Program-made: the position numbers and the translations under genes
Assembly: GCA_964036295.1 (NCBI GenBank)
Contig: OZ038466.1
Coordinates: 24,294,597 to 24,358,596 of the forward strand
DNA from: Plumapathes pennacea
Taxonomy: Eukaryota; Cnidaria; Anthozoa; Antipatharia; Myriopathidae
Direction of reading: 5' to 3'
DNA: 64,000 bases
Part shown: one piece after another, positions 1 through 10,148 of the stretch
How positions within the stretch are numbered: the first letter of the stretch is position 1
Layout of the letters: each line of letters opens with the position of its first letter
Notes under the pieces: generated by a model
Seen by the model: only the letters and a program-made list of their open reading frames with translations
The model's database searches: none
Told to the model about the DNA's origin: nothing

Positions 1-637
1 ATATCTATATATATTGTATACCGGGCCTTAGGCAACTAAATTCAAGACATTTGATCGCAGAATAGAAGCTCTCGCAAGCAACTGCGCTTCTAAGACTGAT
101 CCAAAACATAATGTAACAAGACTAGTTGGGTGCCAGTGTGGTCATACTAAAATGTTTCAACTTTGACGGGGACATCCACATTTTTTTAAATAAATGTATG
201 TGGAAAAAAAGCTACAATAATAACGGTACACAAAAGTTAATATTGCATAAAATATAAAAGAAATGCTACCTCTCTGAATATTGGAAATATATAAAATATA
301 CGCCTTATTATAGGCCTGGATATATATTTCTGAAAACTCTCGCGAGGGTCGTGTTAATAGTGAACGACCAATTTCCTTTTAGATACCTGTTCGTTTCATT
401 GATTCACGGGGAAAAGCAGTTTGATTAAATTATTCAAATGACTGACCATTGTCTGCATGTTAACAGGAATTCTCATCTTGACGTCAAGGCTATAGCTTCC
501 ATCAGTTCTGAATTACGAGTCAGTACAACAATTCTGCTCATACCAGACACAGAGACGCAATCGACAGATACAGGTGAAGAATAGATTTATAATTGCATAG
601 TTTATTGTTAATTTACATCATTTTCTGCGTTGCGAAG
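1..637. other. Intergenic, no gene seen
   Basis: AT-rich DNA upstream of the first receptor gene. I see no convincing exon, RNA gene or long repeat here. It may hold the promoter and a 5' UTR exon of the receptor starting at 863, because an AG acceptor-like site lies directly before that start. Confidence 0.4.
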
Positions 638-821
638 TAAGGGCCCGGTCGCACTAGGGAGTTTAGTCGATAATAACTCAGCATCGAGAGCAATATGACG
701 GCTTCTTCAATGTTTGGTAGCAACTTGTTAACATATATTTCTGGTGACAAGCGCTTGTTGCGCTTCAAATGATACAAATGTCGATATCAATGCCGTCAAA
801 GCCGAGTGCGACCGGAGCTTA
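638..821. mobile_element. MITE-like element upstream of GPCR
   Basis: Short (about 180 bp) sequence bounded by imperfect terminal inverted repeats. The left end reads TAAGGGCCCGGTCGCACT and the right end AGTGCGACCGGAGCTTA, which is its near reverse complement. The TAA/TTA at the outer edges fits a 3 bp target site of PIF/Harbinger type. It has no coding capacity. It lies 40 bp upstream of the receptor start codon. Confidence 0.6.
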
Positions 822-862
822 AATAACGTTTTTTATTTTTATGTTTTTAACAGATCAGCAGT

Positions 863-1843
863 ATGACTCCAACAAATTCGCTCGCTAATTTGACGTGGGG
901 CGACGGAAACATAACAACAACAGGGCCACCCGATTCAAGGTTCTGCTCTCGTAGCACCGCAAGAGCTGGTTTTGAGCTGGTTGGAAGTTCTGTGTACCTT
1001 ATAAACGCCGTTTTGAACGTGGTGCTGGCGATCGCCTCAACTTTCGGAAACGTTCTGATTCTCTTGACGATGCGTCGCATCACCTCCATTCGCTTTCCGT
1101 CCAAGATACTCCTTTCCTCGCTTGTCCTAATAGATCTTAGTGCCGGATTAGTTGTTCAACCGCAAATAATAGTGATTTATATCATGAGGGTAAACGATTC
1201 TAACAGTGTTGCAACTTTCTTGGCAAAATCAATTTTTTTCAGTGCGTCACTGCTCTGTTGCGCTTCGTTATGCATGATGCTGGCGCTTAGCATAGATCGG
1301 TACATCGCCCTGCACTTTCACCTCAGTTATCATCAGATTATAACAACCAGGCGAGTTTGTGCATTCATTACCTTCACCTGGGCGTATTCATTGTTTTTTG
1401 CATTGTCATATCTCTGGAACAGGATATTGTATTATGTCATTACTGTGACTGGTATGTTTGTTACTTTTGTCGCTATTCCTGTCGTGTATATCAAGATATA
1501 CCGCAGTTTGCGAGGACAGCATGGTAATCAGGTACAACCTCAAGCTAACGTCCAAAATAATCAACAAGCAGGAAGTGCGATAAGCATGTCGAAGTACAAA
1601 AAAACAGCATCTGCCATGCTTTGGGTCTACATAATTTTTATCATCTGCTACCTGCCTCAATTTTCAATGCACGTAATTGTTGCAGTCGTCGGTTGTACTC
1701 CCCTGAATCACCTTATTCAGGGAATAGCCTACACGGTAGTGCTACTGAATTCATGTTTAGACCCATTCGTGTACTGTTTTCGTTTGCGCGAAATTCGGAC
1801 TGAAGTTATGAAAAAAATGCGCCAAATATGTTGTCATACTTAG
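863..1843 (+). CDS. Class A (rhodopsin-like) GPCR, MECA-like
   Basis: Single-exon, 326-residue seven-transmembrane receptor. The N-terminus carries a glycosylation site (N16). TM1 has GN (N63), TM2 has D91, and TM3 ends in a canonical DRY (145-147). TM6 reads CYLP (262-265; Tyr replaces the usual Trp), and TM7 reads DPFVY (300-304) followed by a short basic helix 8 and a Cys-rich tail (QICCHT). The very short second extracellular loop and DPxxY fit melanocortin/adenosine-type (MECA) receptors, which in cnidarians are numerous orphans. The ligand cannot be told from sequence. The sequence before the ATG (pyrimidines then CAG at 851-853) looks like a splice acceptor, so a 5' UTR intron is likely. 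It is not closely related to the minus-strand receptors that follow. Confidence 0.88.
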   Translation: MTPTNSLANLTWGDGNITTTGPPDSRFCSRSTARAGFELVGSSVYLINAVLNVVLAIASTFGNVLILLTMRRITSIRFPSKILLSSLVLIDLSAGLVVQPQIIVIYIMRVNDSNSVATFLAKSIFFSASLLCCASLCMMLALSIDRYIALHFHLSYHQIITTRRVCAFITFTWAYSLFFALSYLWNRILYYVITVTGMFVTFVAIPVVYIKIYRSLRGQHGNQVQPQANVQNNQQAGSAISMSKYKKTASAMLWVYIIFIICYLPQFSMHVIVAVVGCTPLNHLIQGIAYTVVLLNSCLDPFVYCFRLREIRTEVMKKMRQICCHT

Positions 1844-1927
1844 TATTACTTGTAAAAATATAAAAGCATATTGTGCATGTAAACATGTTGAAACAACACG
1901 AATTGTTATATACTGTAACTCAGTGAC

Positions 1928-1933
1928 AATAAA
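1928..1933 (+). promoter_or_regulatory. Candidate polyadenylation signal
   Basis: AATAAA lies about 85 bases after the stop codon of the receptor ending at 1843, in AT-rich DNA. Another AATAAA-like run follows near 1980. Either could end that transcript. Confidence 0.45.
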
Positions 1934-2244
1934 GAGTTATTTACTGAAATGTAATATGAGTGTAAATGTAAGAAAATGAAATAAAATGAAAATTTACTTG
2001 ATGTACAATCGATTTATGGTGTTTTTCTTTCTTTTTTTTGTTTTGAAAAACGAACGGTTCTGATAGTTCTCTGACTGACTCACAATATTCTACACGCAGC
2101 GTTATTGCCAACTGTAAACAAATATAAAAGCGAAACGAGGTCGATCCAATAGGACGTCCCTGTATTTGGTCTTACATAATGGTCAATATATGTACTTCCA
2201 ATGGTCAGCGGTGAACTACCCCAGCGGAAGTCAGTTCATTCAAG

Positions 2245-2288
2245 ATGGCGGTCGTGGTGAAGTCTGTCAGTGATCCACGAGAATACAG
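2245..2288 (+). CDS. Possible orphan first exon, M16 peptidase-like
   Basis: An ATG in good context opens a short reading frame (MAVVVKSVSDPREYR) that ends exactly at a strong donor, ACAG|GTAAAT. The peptide resembles the conserved segment just before the catalytic domain of insulin-degrading enzyme and nardilysin (family pattern: IKSP.D..xYR), zinc metallopeptidases of family M16. A possible acceptor (TTATTACAG, ending 2992) leads into a frame that stops after about 13 codons. No HxxEH-type exon is visible downstream before minus-strand genes begin. It could be a real first exon with a very long intron, a relic, or chance. Confidence 0.3.
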
Positions 2289-2299
2289 GTAAATATGGC

Positions 2300-3960
2300 T
2301 TGATGCACACTTAAATAGGAAGGCAGGCAACCATTTATTGAAATATGCCATCTTGCGTTGTATATTTTATGGAAATAATTCGGAAACAGTCATAGGACAA
2401 GGAAACCCGTGCAACCTTTAATACTTTGGGTTCATTTTAAGTTATATAAAACGACCAGCATTTCGTGTACAAGAATAGGAAGAAGTATGGGGCATTCTGG
2501 GGGTCCGATACCAAAAGGGGAGTGCACCAGCCACCCCCCTGGATCCGCCACTGAAACTTGAGACGGACATAATAGTGTTTTATACACAGCATTGAAATAT
2601 TTCTACTGCTATCTTGTTAATTCGAAGAACTTGCAACATTCAGTTTAAATATATTATAATATATTATATCAATACACCCTTAATATTATATTTCCTGCTT
2701 AATGCAGAAATTTCTCATTATTTGTAACAAGTTATAGTGTGACATAGTTTATAGACACTTGGGCTATACAGTATGGTCATATCTAATTGAAGTGCTTTCA
2801 ATTTTAAGAATTATAATTCTTATGGTGGAATGATGCAGGGATACATGTATTAAGCACAGATTGAAAATTATAACTGCACATAGAATTTTTTTAATTCAGA
2901 AATTACATCTTTCATGCTAGCATCAGTGATACTCCAGTAATGCTACATGCATGTATTAATTTAATGAACAACAACCAACTTTTTATTACAGAATCATGAA
3001 TATGAAACAACTGAGCCCTTCATCAACATAACTTAAATTATCCAAAACCATATTGTTCCCTGCTTATGATAAATATAGGTATATACATGTATTAGACAGT
3101 AAGACTACGTTAAGATGTCAAAACTTTTAATGAGCCAATCCAAGTGTAAATTAGTACCTCAAACAATGGTCCTCATTTGTATTGAGTTTGGCTAATAGTA
3201 AATTCTTTTTTCAACAATTTAGTGGGCGTTTGGAAGCGTGAAAACAGATACATCTTTTTGCAGACTTTGTACAAATTTTCTTTATAGCTTGCACGGGGGT
3301 TCATGTAAAGTAGGTAAACTGTTAGCTATTAAGCTTTGGTCAGCGGCACTGTATAAAGGCTTGTATACTTGATATGAGTCCGGTATTTTTCAAAATTAAC
3401 TTGACGATTAATTAGATAAAAATAGGCTCATAATTTTTGACAATGTCCGCAATATGCTAAGCTATGCCGCCAGGTTGAACAGCTGGGGAGAATAAAATGC
3501 TACTTGGCTGAAAAAGTTGGCTCTTGGTTCCTTACGCAAGCGAGTTTCCCCGAACGGTTTGGTAATAAGCAATATTTGACTGTTGCATGTAGAGACACTC
3601 TGGTGGTGGGGAGTAAAAGCGAGCAAAACACTGCGACCTAAAATCTGCAGTGAATTATTTAACTGGAAAACAAACCAATGACTTTAGGAAGACAAATGAT
3701 TTGGATACGTAGCGCGCTCGACTTACGTTTTATATATGACTCCGGTATCTGCCAAGGTTGCGCGCGCATAAATCAAGTGCATTTATATTGCAGCTCGGTT
3801 TTCATCCGGCGAATCTTTGCAATAAAATTACATCTATTTAAGCTTTGTAAATATTCTCATCATGTCAAAAATGTTAGATTCAGTAAAATGGAGTTAACCA
3901 CTTCGAGACCGTAGCAGGACTGGTGCATTATGGGATATAGGGAGTGGTCATTGGCGAAGA
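2300..3960. other. Intergenic, repeat fragments only
   Basis: No gene is supported. The stretch near 2500-2560 (C-rich, ending in TGGATCCGCCACTG) has the look of a dispersed repeat end seen in many invertebrate genomes. A short + frame at 3678-3914 has no recognisable domain and is probably not a gene. Confidence 0.35.
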
Positions 3961-5025
3961 TTACCTTAAACAGATTAGTGCTGGTTCAACAGCCATCGGT
4001 TCCGGATTGGCTGATATACTCCCTGTGACTTTTGCACTGATTCGCTGTCTCCTCTGACTGTCCTCAACGTTCACTTCGTACTTCAGGGCTTTTGCAAAGG
4101 CTGCTTTGAACTGTGGATTCATCATCCCATAAATAAGAGGATTTACGCCGCTGCTACAATACATGAGGTAGATAACAACGATACTTACGAGCCTAGGAGG
4201 CGGTCCGAATACAGCTTCGCTCAAAGCGACCATTGTTACTGGAATCCAACATAACATATAAACGCAAACAACAGTAAATGTCGCTTTCAAAACTTTTATG
4301 TCCGTTGCCGGGCACGCGTCGCTCGAAGACGTACTTGATACATTTCCTTCGGCCGCATGGTAACTCATGTTAGCTGAGCTAGCTTTTACGGTGCGATAGA
4401 TCTTGTAGTAGCAGACTATGATAACGCACGTAACACTGTTGACGGCAATTCCCGCGACACAGATTGCGTACGAAATTTGCTCGATTTCATAGAGAATCGT
4501 ACACACGCAAAATCCTTTATGATACGCAAATTTTCCCCATCCGTACAGAGGTGGAGTTGAAAGCAGTGCTGTTATCAGCCACACGGCGGCGCAGTAAATT
4601 CGTGCCTTTCGCTTATTGGGAAAGAATTTGGGGTAGAGGTTCGGCTTGACGACTTTCAGATAACGATTCACGGCTATTAGTCCCATGTTCATGACTGATG
4701 CTACGGCAGACGTGGTCAACACAGCCGATATCCACTCGCACAGGGTTTTGCTGAAAATCCAGCGTCCGGTGTATAAGCTGATTATCCAAAATGGCATGTT
4801 TAGTGTTGCAGTGCAGATGTCCGTCCAAGCCAGGTTATGAATAAAAGAGTTTGTGATGTTTTTCAGTCGATGATCTTTATTAATTACGACCACTACTAGA
4901 AAGTTGCCAAAAATGGACACCAGGCAAACTACGAGAGCAAAGCACAGTTCAAACCCAATTTCTACTTTGCTTCGACCAAGAGGGTCTGGTGCCGTCGCAG
5001 TCGTGCTGTTGTCAAAGCCTGCCAT
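3961..5025 (-). CDS. Class A GPCR, NRY subfamily (tandem member 1)
   Basis: Single-exon 354-residue receptor, first of four related minus-strand genes. Landmarks: N6 glycosylation site, GN in TM1 (N41), LAWTD in TM2 (D69), W89 and C96 before TM3, NRY (120-122) in place of DRY, ECL2 Cys (173/175), CYYKIY in TM5 (205-210), CWIP in TM6 (259-262) and NPLIY in TM7 (295-299) with helix 8. NRY and the TM3-ICL2 block VNRYLKVVKP recall melatonin-type receptors, and cnidarian genes of this kind are often labelled melatonin receptor-like. True ligand is unknown. Third loop is short and Ser-rich; the tail is the longest of the four. The ATG at 5025 matches the N-terminal layout of its paralogs (short Asn-rich start, then D/E-P-L-x-R). 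Confidence 0.9.
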   Translation of the reverse strand: MAGFDNSTTATAPDPLGRSKVEIGFELCFALVVCLVSIFGNFLVVVVINKDHRLKNITNSFIHNLAWTDICTATLNMPFWIISLYTGRWIFSKTLCEWISAVLTTSAVASVMNMGLIAVNRYLKVVKPNLYPKFFPNKRKARIYCAAVWLITALLSTPPLYGWGKFAYHKGFCVCTILYEIEQISYAICVAGIAVNSVTCVIIVCYYKIYRTVKASSANMSYHAAEGNVSSTSSSDACPATDIKVLKATFTVVCVYMLCWIPVTMVALSEAVFGPPPRLVSIVVIYLMYCSSGVNPLIYGMMNPQFKAAFAKALKYEVNVEDSQRRQRISAKVTGSISANPEPMAVEPALICLR

Positions 5026-5706
5026 CTTTTGGTTATACTCACAATGCTGTAATCGTCGTCTATTTCTTGATCACGGATACTTTCTGTGCGGTCGGCCCCT
5101 ATTTCCAATTTCTTTGTTGTTGTTGTTTTCTGTATAAGAAGAACACTTTCCCCGGTGGTTTATGAAGGTTGCCTAGTCACAGGTTTTTGATTAACCCAAA
5201 GAAATAATGGACTTTTAACTGAAGAACTGAACAACCCAATTGACTAGAGAAACTCAGATTTGCTACGCAAACCAAAATTTGACCAGCCTTTTAGTCCATG
5301 CCTAGTCTTCTTCCTTCATTTGCAACGCATGCAATACTTCGTACACAATTCACTGACTGCATTTATATTTTTCTTGAGGTGTTAGGAAGCGCAAATAATA
5401 TGCTATTCTAATAAGCTTACATAATTTAAGTGCATAGACTACCAGTTCCGGTGAATTCCAGTTCCATCATGAGTGGGACGACTTCTTGCAGTTATAAAAT
5501 GTGCCAAGAACGATGGTAGACACCGAATTTCCCGCATTTCCTTACTTTTTGTCGCAGCTCCCATTAGTCAGAATAAACTTTTAAAATCGCTGTTTATTTT
5601 GTCCTTTTTAATATCCCTCGTCTTTTCAATGTGATTATACGAGGCAGTTGTGTATCTATTATTCTTGTTTCAATAGCAATCTAAACCATCTCACTCCAGA
5701 ATAATT
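5026..5706. other. Intergenic, no feature seen
   Basis: AT-rich spacer upstream of the minus-strand receptor. It probably includes that gene's promoter, but I recognise no motif. Confidence 0.35.
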
Positions 5707-5897
5707 GTTTTAGTATATACCACACAAGTTTAATAGCCAACTCCCAAATAGCTATTTTATTTCCAACGAGAGTGGGCAAAAATTGGGTTTGCGCGCCATT
5801 TTGTTTTACTGGAAGCCGCCGGGAGGATATTTTGAGATTGAAGAGCCAAGCAGAGCGCGCGAAAAGCACTATTCACTTGTGTGGTATATACTAAAAC
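5707..5897. mobile_element. MITE, 23 bp perfect terminal inverted repeats
   Basis: 191 bp element whose two ends (5707-5729 and 5875-5897) are perfect reverse complements; each includes TATATACCACACAAGT or its complement. The interior includes GC-rich sequence and has no reading frame of note. It is a non-autonomous DNA transposon by structure; the superfamily is not assigned. Confidence 0.7.
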
Positions 5898-6820
5898 TAA
5901 CTAATGATTAATTGCGAAGAAGTTGTATATGTGAAGGGTTGGAGGCGGATGGTTAAGTAACAAGAGAACAAGTCGATCAGAAATTGTTAAAACTATTCTC
6001 TGAAAATAGATCTGGGATTTGGCACATGACTCGTGGGAAATAACCACGTTGTATCTATAAAGACTAGATATTAAAGTGTCGCTAACTTTAAACACGAAAG
6101 GATCCAGGGTTTTTAGTATTGGATTTTATATCTGTTCTTGTCGTTTCTAATTATTAATTTCGAAATTGTCATAATTCCTACTTTTATACGAAGCCTCATA
6201 TTTAGCCCTAATTTAATACTTTAATACTTACACCTTTTCCTTGAGCTGGTTACACCTTTAAGATTTACCTGGCACTCAAGAGATGAGCGTCTTTAGGTTA
6301 GTCAAAATTGCCTTCACTACTGAACGTTTGATTTTTTGAATTGAAAAAAATAAATAAATAAACTACATACCTACGTTTCCATTTCAGATATCACTCACCT
6401 TGTCAAAATAAAAAGCTTTAAAAATGATAATATTGCAGGCGCTTATTTGACTTTGCGAAATAAAGAATATTGGATTCCGGAAATTAATTAAAGCGCTGTC
6501 TGGACTCTAATTAGTCATTCTTTGTGAATATCGCAGAAATGAATTGTCTGCTTATATTACGCAAATTTTACCTCTTGAATTGGTTAAATATCAAAGCAGT
6601 CAACAATTCGATTACCTTTTCGTTTTGACAAAATTAGTTAAGTGGAAAGTACACGTCGCTCTACCGCTCGGCTCTGATTGAACTTAGCTCTGATAATATA
6701 CGGTGCCTCTTGCAGGCAAGTTTGTGTTTAAAGCGCGAATAAGACCGGAGTCTACACTGTAAATGCTGATCTATTTATTACATAGTTGTGTTTATGAAAC
6801 AATAGAACATTTCTGCTTTG
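5898..6820. other. Intergenic, no gene seen
   Basis: AT-rich non-coding DNA between two mobile elements. No exon or RNA gene recognised. Confidence 0.35.
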
Positions 6821-6951
6821 AAGGTCCGTTTTAAACGTCGCCCTTCTCACATGCGCCGAACCTAACGCAAATCAGCAACAACAACAACGCAGTTTGAGCT
6901 CATTTGCGTTTGGTTCGGCGCATTTGAGAAGCGATGTTTGAAACGGGCCTT
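6821..6951. mobile_element. MITE (family shared with 56828-56952)
   Basis: Terminal inverted repeats of about 50 bp: AAGGTCCGTTTTAAACGTCG at the left and the complement of AGCGATGTTTGAAACGGGCC at the right. A central CAACAACAACAACG run separates the arms. A second copy with the same ends, flanked by TAA/TTA, lies at 56828-56952, so this is a dispersed family. Confidence 0.7.
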
Positions 6952-7292
6952 ATTCAGTTTTCACGTTTTTAACTAAAACTTCCTAGCAAAATAGTATTCG
7001 TAATGATATATAGGAATAATAATATATTTATATGAATATTTTCTGTCAAATGAAGGAACGTGAAGATCACTTTCAAAATCTCAGTTGTCGTACAATAATA
7101 CTTGCCGAAAGAACTGTAAGGTGAGACACGGTTTATATCGAATGACCCCACAACTCATGCGAAGGTGCAGTTTAAATCTGCATTAATTAAGGTACCTGGA
7201 AATATTCCCTTTCTTCGTAGTACGGTCGAATATTGTTTCGCTATTGGTACTCAAGTTGTAGTGTTGACAGTCCGGCCCTTTCACTTTTATTG

Positions 7293-8297
7293 TTAAGATA
7301 CCAGAGTTTGCGTATTGATTTGCACACCCAATTGTAGGCTTGCCTGATGGTCCGTTTTCTTGCACTTTACGACTTTTGCAAACGCCCTTTTGAACTGAGG
7401 ATTTAAAACACCATAAATGATAGGGTTTACTGCACTACTAATTAAGGTTAAGTAACCCATCAAGCCGCTAACAAGTCGAGGAGTGTCACCGAAAGTAGTC
7501 ATGTGCAGGAGGACCAATGTTCCTGGAACCCAGCATAATAAATATACGCAAACGACGACGAAGGTCGATTTCAAGAGTTTAACATCAGTCGTTTGGCACA
7601 CGTAGTTGTTTAGATTTGCGTTGTTTTGAGTTCCGTGGGAACGTACGTTTACAGAGCTGGTTTTCACCTTGCGGTATATCTTGTAATAGCAGAAGAAAAT
7701 TAGGACAGTTGGTATTATAGAAACCGCTACCATAACAACACAAAGTTGCGAGACCTGTTTCAAATCATATACTAGAGTGCATAAATACATTTCTTGGTTA
7801 TAAGCCGTCCTTCCCCAACCATACAGAGGAGTTGTTGAAAGCACCACAGCTGCCAGCCAAATAGCGAGGCAGTAGACATGTGCAGATTTCTTGCTGGGGA
7901 AGAACTTACGGTAGCGGTTAGTCTTGACGACTTTGAGATATCTATTTACGGCGATGAGTGTCATGTTGAATATCGAGGCAGTTGAGTATGCGATCTTCAC
8001 TACTGCGGTCCACTCACAAAGTCTGGCGCTGAAAATCCAATGTCCAGTGTAAAGGCTTATAATCCAAAAAGGCATGCTTAGGAGCCCTCTAAAAAAATCT
8101 ACGCACGCCAAATTTTGGATGAATATGTTGGTAATATTCTTGAGTTGAGAGTCTTTCTTTACAACGACAACAATCAAACTGTTTCCCAAAATCGCGGCCA
8201 CAAAAATGATAAGGGCGAAGAACAACTCGAAGCCAATCTCTAGTTTTGTTCGGTCGAGGTCTCCTGATCCTGAAGTGATATTGTCTTCATTGGCCAT
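7293..8297 (-). CDS. Class A GPCR, NRY subfamily (tandem member 2)
   Basis: Single-exon receptor of 334 residues. The start is placed at the ATG (MANEDN) at 8297. The frame stays open 11 codons further upstream, but only to a TTG, and the paralogs begin at the equivalent position. Landmarks: N6 glycosylation site, GN (N39), D67 in TM2, NRY (118-120), CYYKIY in TM5, CWVP (255-258), NPIIY (291-295), helix 8. Differences from its neighbours: the extracellular YTGRW motif reads YTGHW, TM2 has CVDFF rather than WTDI, and TM7 lacks the FCSSG/YCSSG run. It is the most diverged of the four clustered receptors. Ligand unknown. Confidence 0.88.
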   Translation of the reverse strand: MANEDNITSGSGDLDRTKLEIGFELFFALIIFVAAILGNSLIVVVVKKDSQLKNITNIFIQNLACVDFFRGLLSMPFWIISLYTGHWIFSARLCEWTAVVKIAYSTASIFNMTLIAVNRYLKVVKTNRYRKFFPSKKSAHVYCLAIWLAAVVLSTTPLYGWGRTAYNQEMYLCTLVYDLKQVSQLCVVMVAVSIIPTVLIFFCYYKIYRKVKTSSVNVRSHGTQNNANLNNYVCQTTDVKLLKSTFVVVCVYLLCWVPGTLVLLHMTTFGDTPRLVSGLMGYLTLISSAVNPIIYGVLNPQFKRAFAKVVKCKKTDHQASLQLGVQINTQTLVS

Positions 8298-9337
8298 TAC
8301 CGCCTTATTACTTGAAACTGTGGGAGTCAATAAGAGGTAAAAGCAGGAACTATTATACGCTTTAACACATGTCTGATCCAGCCGATTATATTTTTCTCAC
8401 AATAGACTTTAGTTATCTTTTCTTTTTTGTGCTGTGTTACTTCTCACCTCCTAATGGCTAGCAAACTTAGAAGTCCAGGTTGAATGGTTTATGTGCAAGT
8501 GGGTGACTTCTTGATGCTCAACTGAAACTACAGCAGACTGAAGAATATATTTCCCGCAGTGGCTTTAACTTAAATTAATCTTTTGCGTCCTGTTTTTACC
8601 TCTTCCGGCGTAATATTAATTACAGAGATGCTATAGAAGCCGGGGCTAAATTGAAAGATTGTGATTATATCAATACAATAAAAGATTGATGCAGATATGC
8701 TAAAGACGTATGATTGTGGCTGACAGGTTATTAAGGAATACAAAGTGGAAGATCTCGTAATTAAAATAAGGAGAGGCATCTTACTGTGTTTAATTTCACT
8801 AAATAAACAGCAATTGAACTTTTTGGGCATTTTCATATCGCAATATTATGTTTGAGTTGCCATTGGAACGATCCCATTGAAGCAAATCACCGGTAGTGCT
8901 TACAGCAGAGTTCAGTTGAATTTTTTTTTCCTCGAGTTTTCTTCAAGTTGAAAAAGGACTTTAAAAACCATACGGCGAAATCTTTTGGCAAAACTGAACC
9001 TTTTTGGCGTCTTTAATATTCTTGGAAATAAGGGAGCATATGTATCTAAATTATGGTCTAAGTAATATTTCCTGCCTCTGCACATATTCGTGCAAAACTT
9101 CATTTTACAGGGCTGAGCATGTACAGCAGTATTGAACAGATTCAATAAGTTAATTTGTCAAGCTTTCAGTCATTGCTACCCCGCACAATAGGGACAAGAT
9201 AAATAAGAACAAGATAAATAAAAACTTTTGGCAGATCATAGTGCTTGGCTGCGAAATAACATGGGTCCGTGTATGACTGTTGCATGATGATCGTTCAGAC
9301 TTACAAAAAAATACAACTCATCAGTTTACGAGTGACT
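8298..9337. other. Intergenic, no gene seen
   Basis: AT-rich spacer. Short frames at 8570-8836 and 8912-9145 on the minus strand show no domain and no splice context that supports them. Confidence 0.35.
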
Positions 9338-9571
9338 TAAAGAGGCAGTGTCATGAGATGCGCATGCACGCGTGTTTGGTCGAATCTTGAAAACATTTGC
9401 CCAATGTTCTCCAGTTTGATATCCAAGATGGCGGGGAGCGAGCGATCGAACGGCAGATCCGCCGCCGTTGTGGACGCCATCTTGGATTTTAACGTTGAAG
9501 ATATTAGGTGAATGTTTTCAAGATTCGACCAAACGCGCGTGCATGCGCATTTCATGACACTGCTCCTTCAA
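9338..9571. mobile_element. MITE with ~60 bp inverted repeats
   Basis: The left arm (from TTAAAGAGGCAGTGTCATGA, 9337 on) and the right arm (to CATGACACTGCTCCTTCAA, 9571) are near-perfect reverse complements for about 60 bp. Both include GCGCATGCACGCG and TTTGGTCGAATCTTGAAAAC. The centre holds another smaller inverted pair around CCAAGATGGCG and CGCCATCTTGG. It is a fold-back type non-autonomous element with no coding capacity. Confidence 0.75.
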
Positions 9572-10148
9572 CATTGTTCACTTCTGAGTCTTTTAATGGT
9601 TACATGCCAACTATGCTAATCTTTAGGATACATGGGTTTGGTTGCTCCGGCTATAACAAAATAACATGCTTCATTCAGTCAGCGCTTCATAGTCATGGTC
9701 AAAATGATTATTGTTTCTTTCAGTATGGATTTAATAGGCTGGTAGCCCCGTTGTAAATATGAACATTTCGCCTTACAAATATTGAATGCTGACAAGTTTG
9801 GCAAGAATGGGTTTGTGATTAAAACGTCAAGCCGGACTAAATCAATAACGTCCATTTGCTCATATGACGTGGCCTATTAGTATTTGGGTATGAAACCTTT
9901 TATATAAGCCCAGAGGCTTATGTTTGAGGATCTCATTATCGGAAAGATTTTTGCGTTGACGATGTTTTGGTTTACATAATTTTACAGTATTATCATACGC
10001 TTTTTAAAACGACGAAGGTGCAGGTATCTAGTCACGGCTTTTTTATACACCAAGTTAAGAGATGTATAATAAGTGACAGTAACCCTCGTAGTCATGATGA
10101 GCTATGACTTTTACCATGTGATATATCGTGTATATCATATCACTGAGA
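9572..10148. other. Intergenic, no gene seen
   Basis: Non-coding spacer downstream of the minus-strand receptor that ends at 10149. It presumably carries that gene's 3' UTR. Confidence 0.3.
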
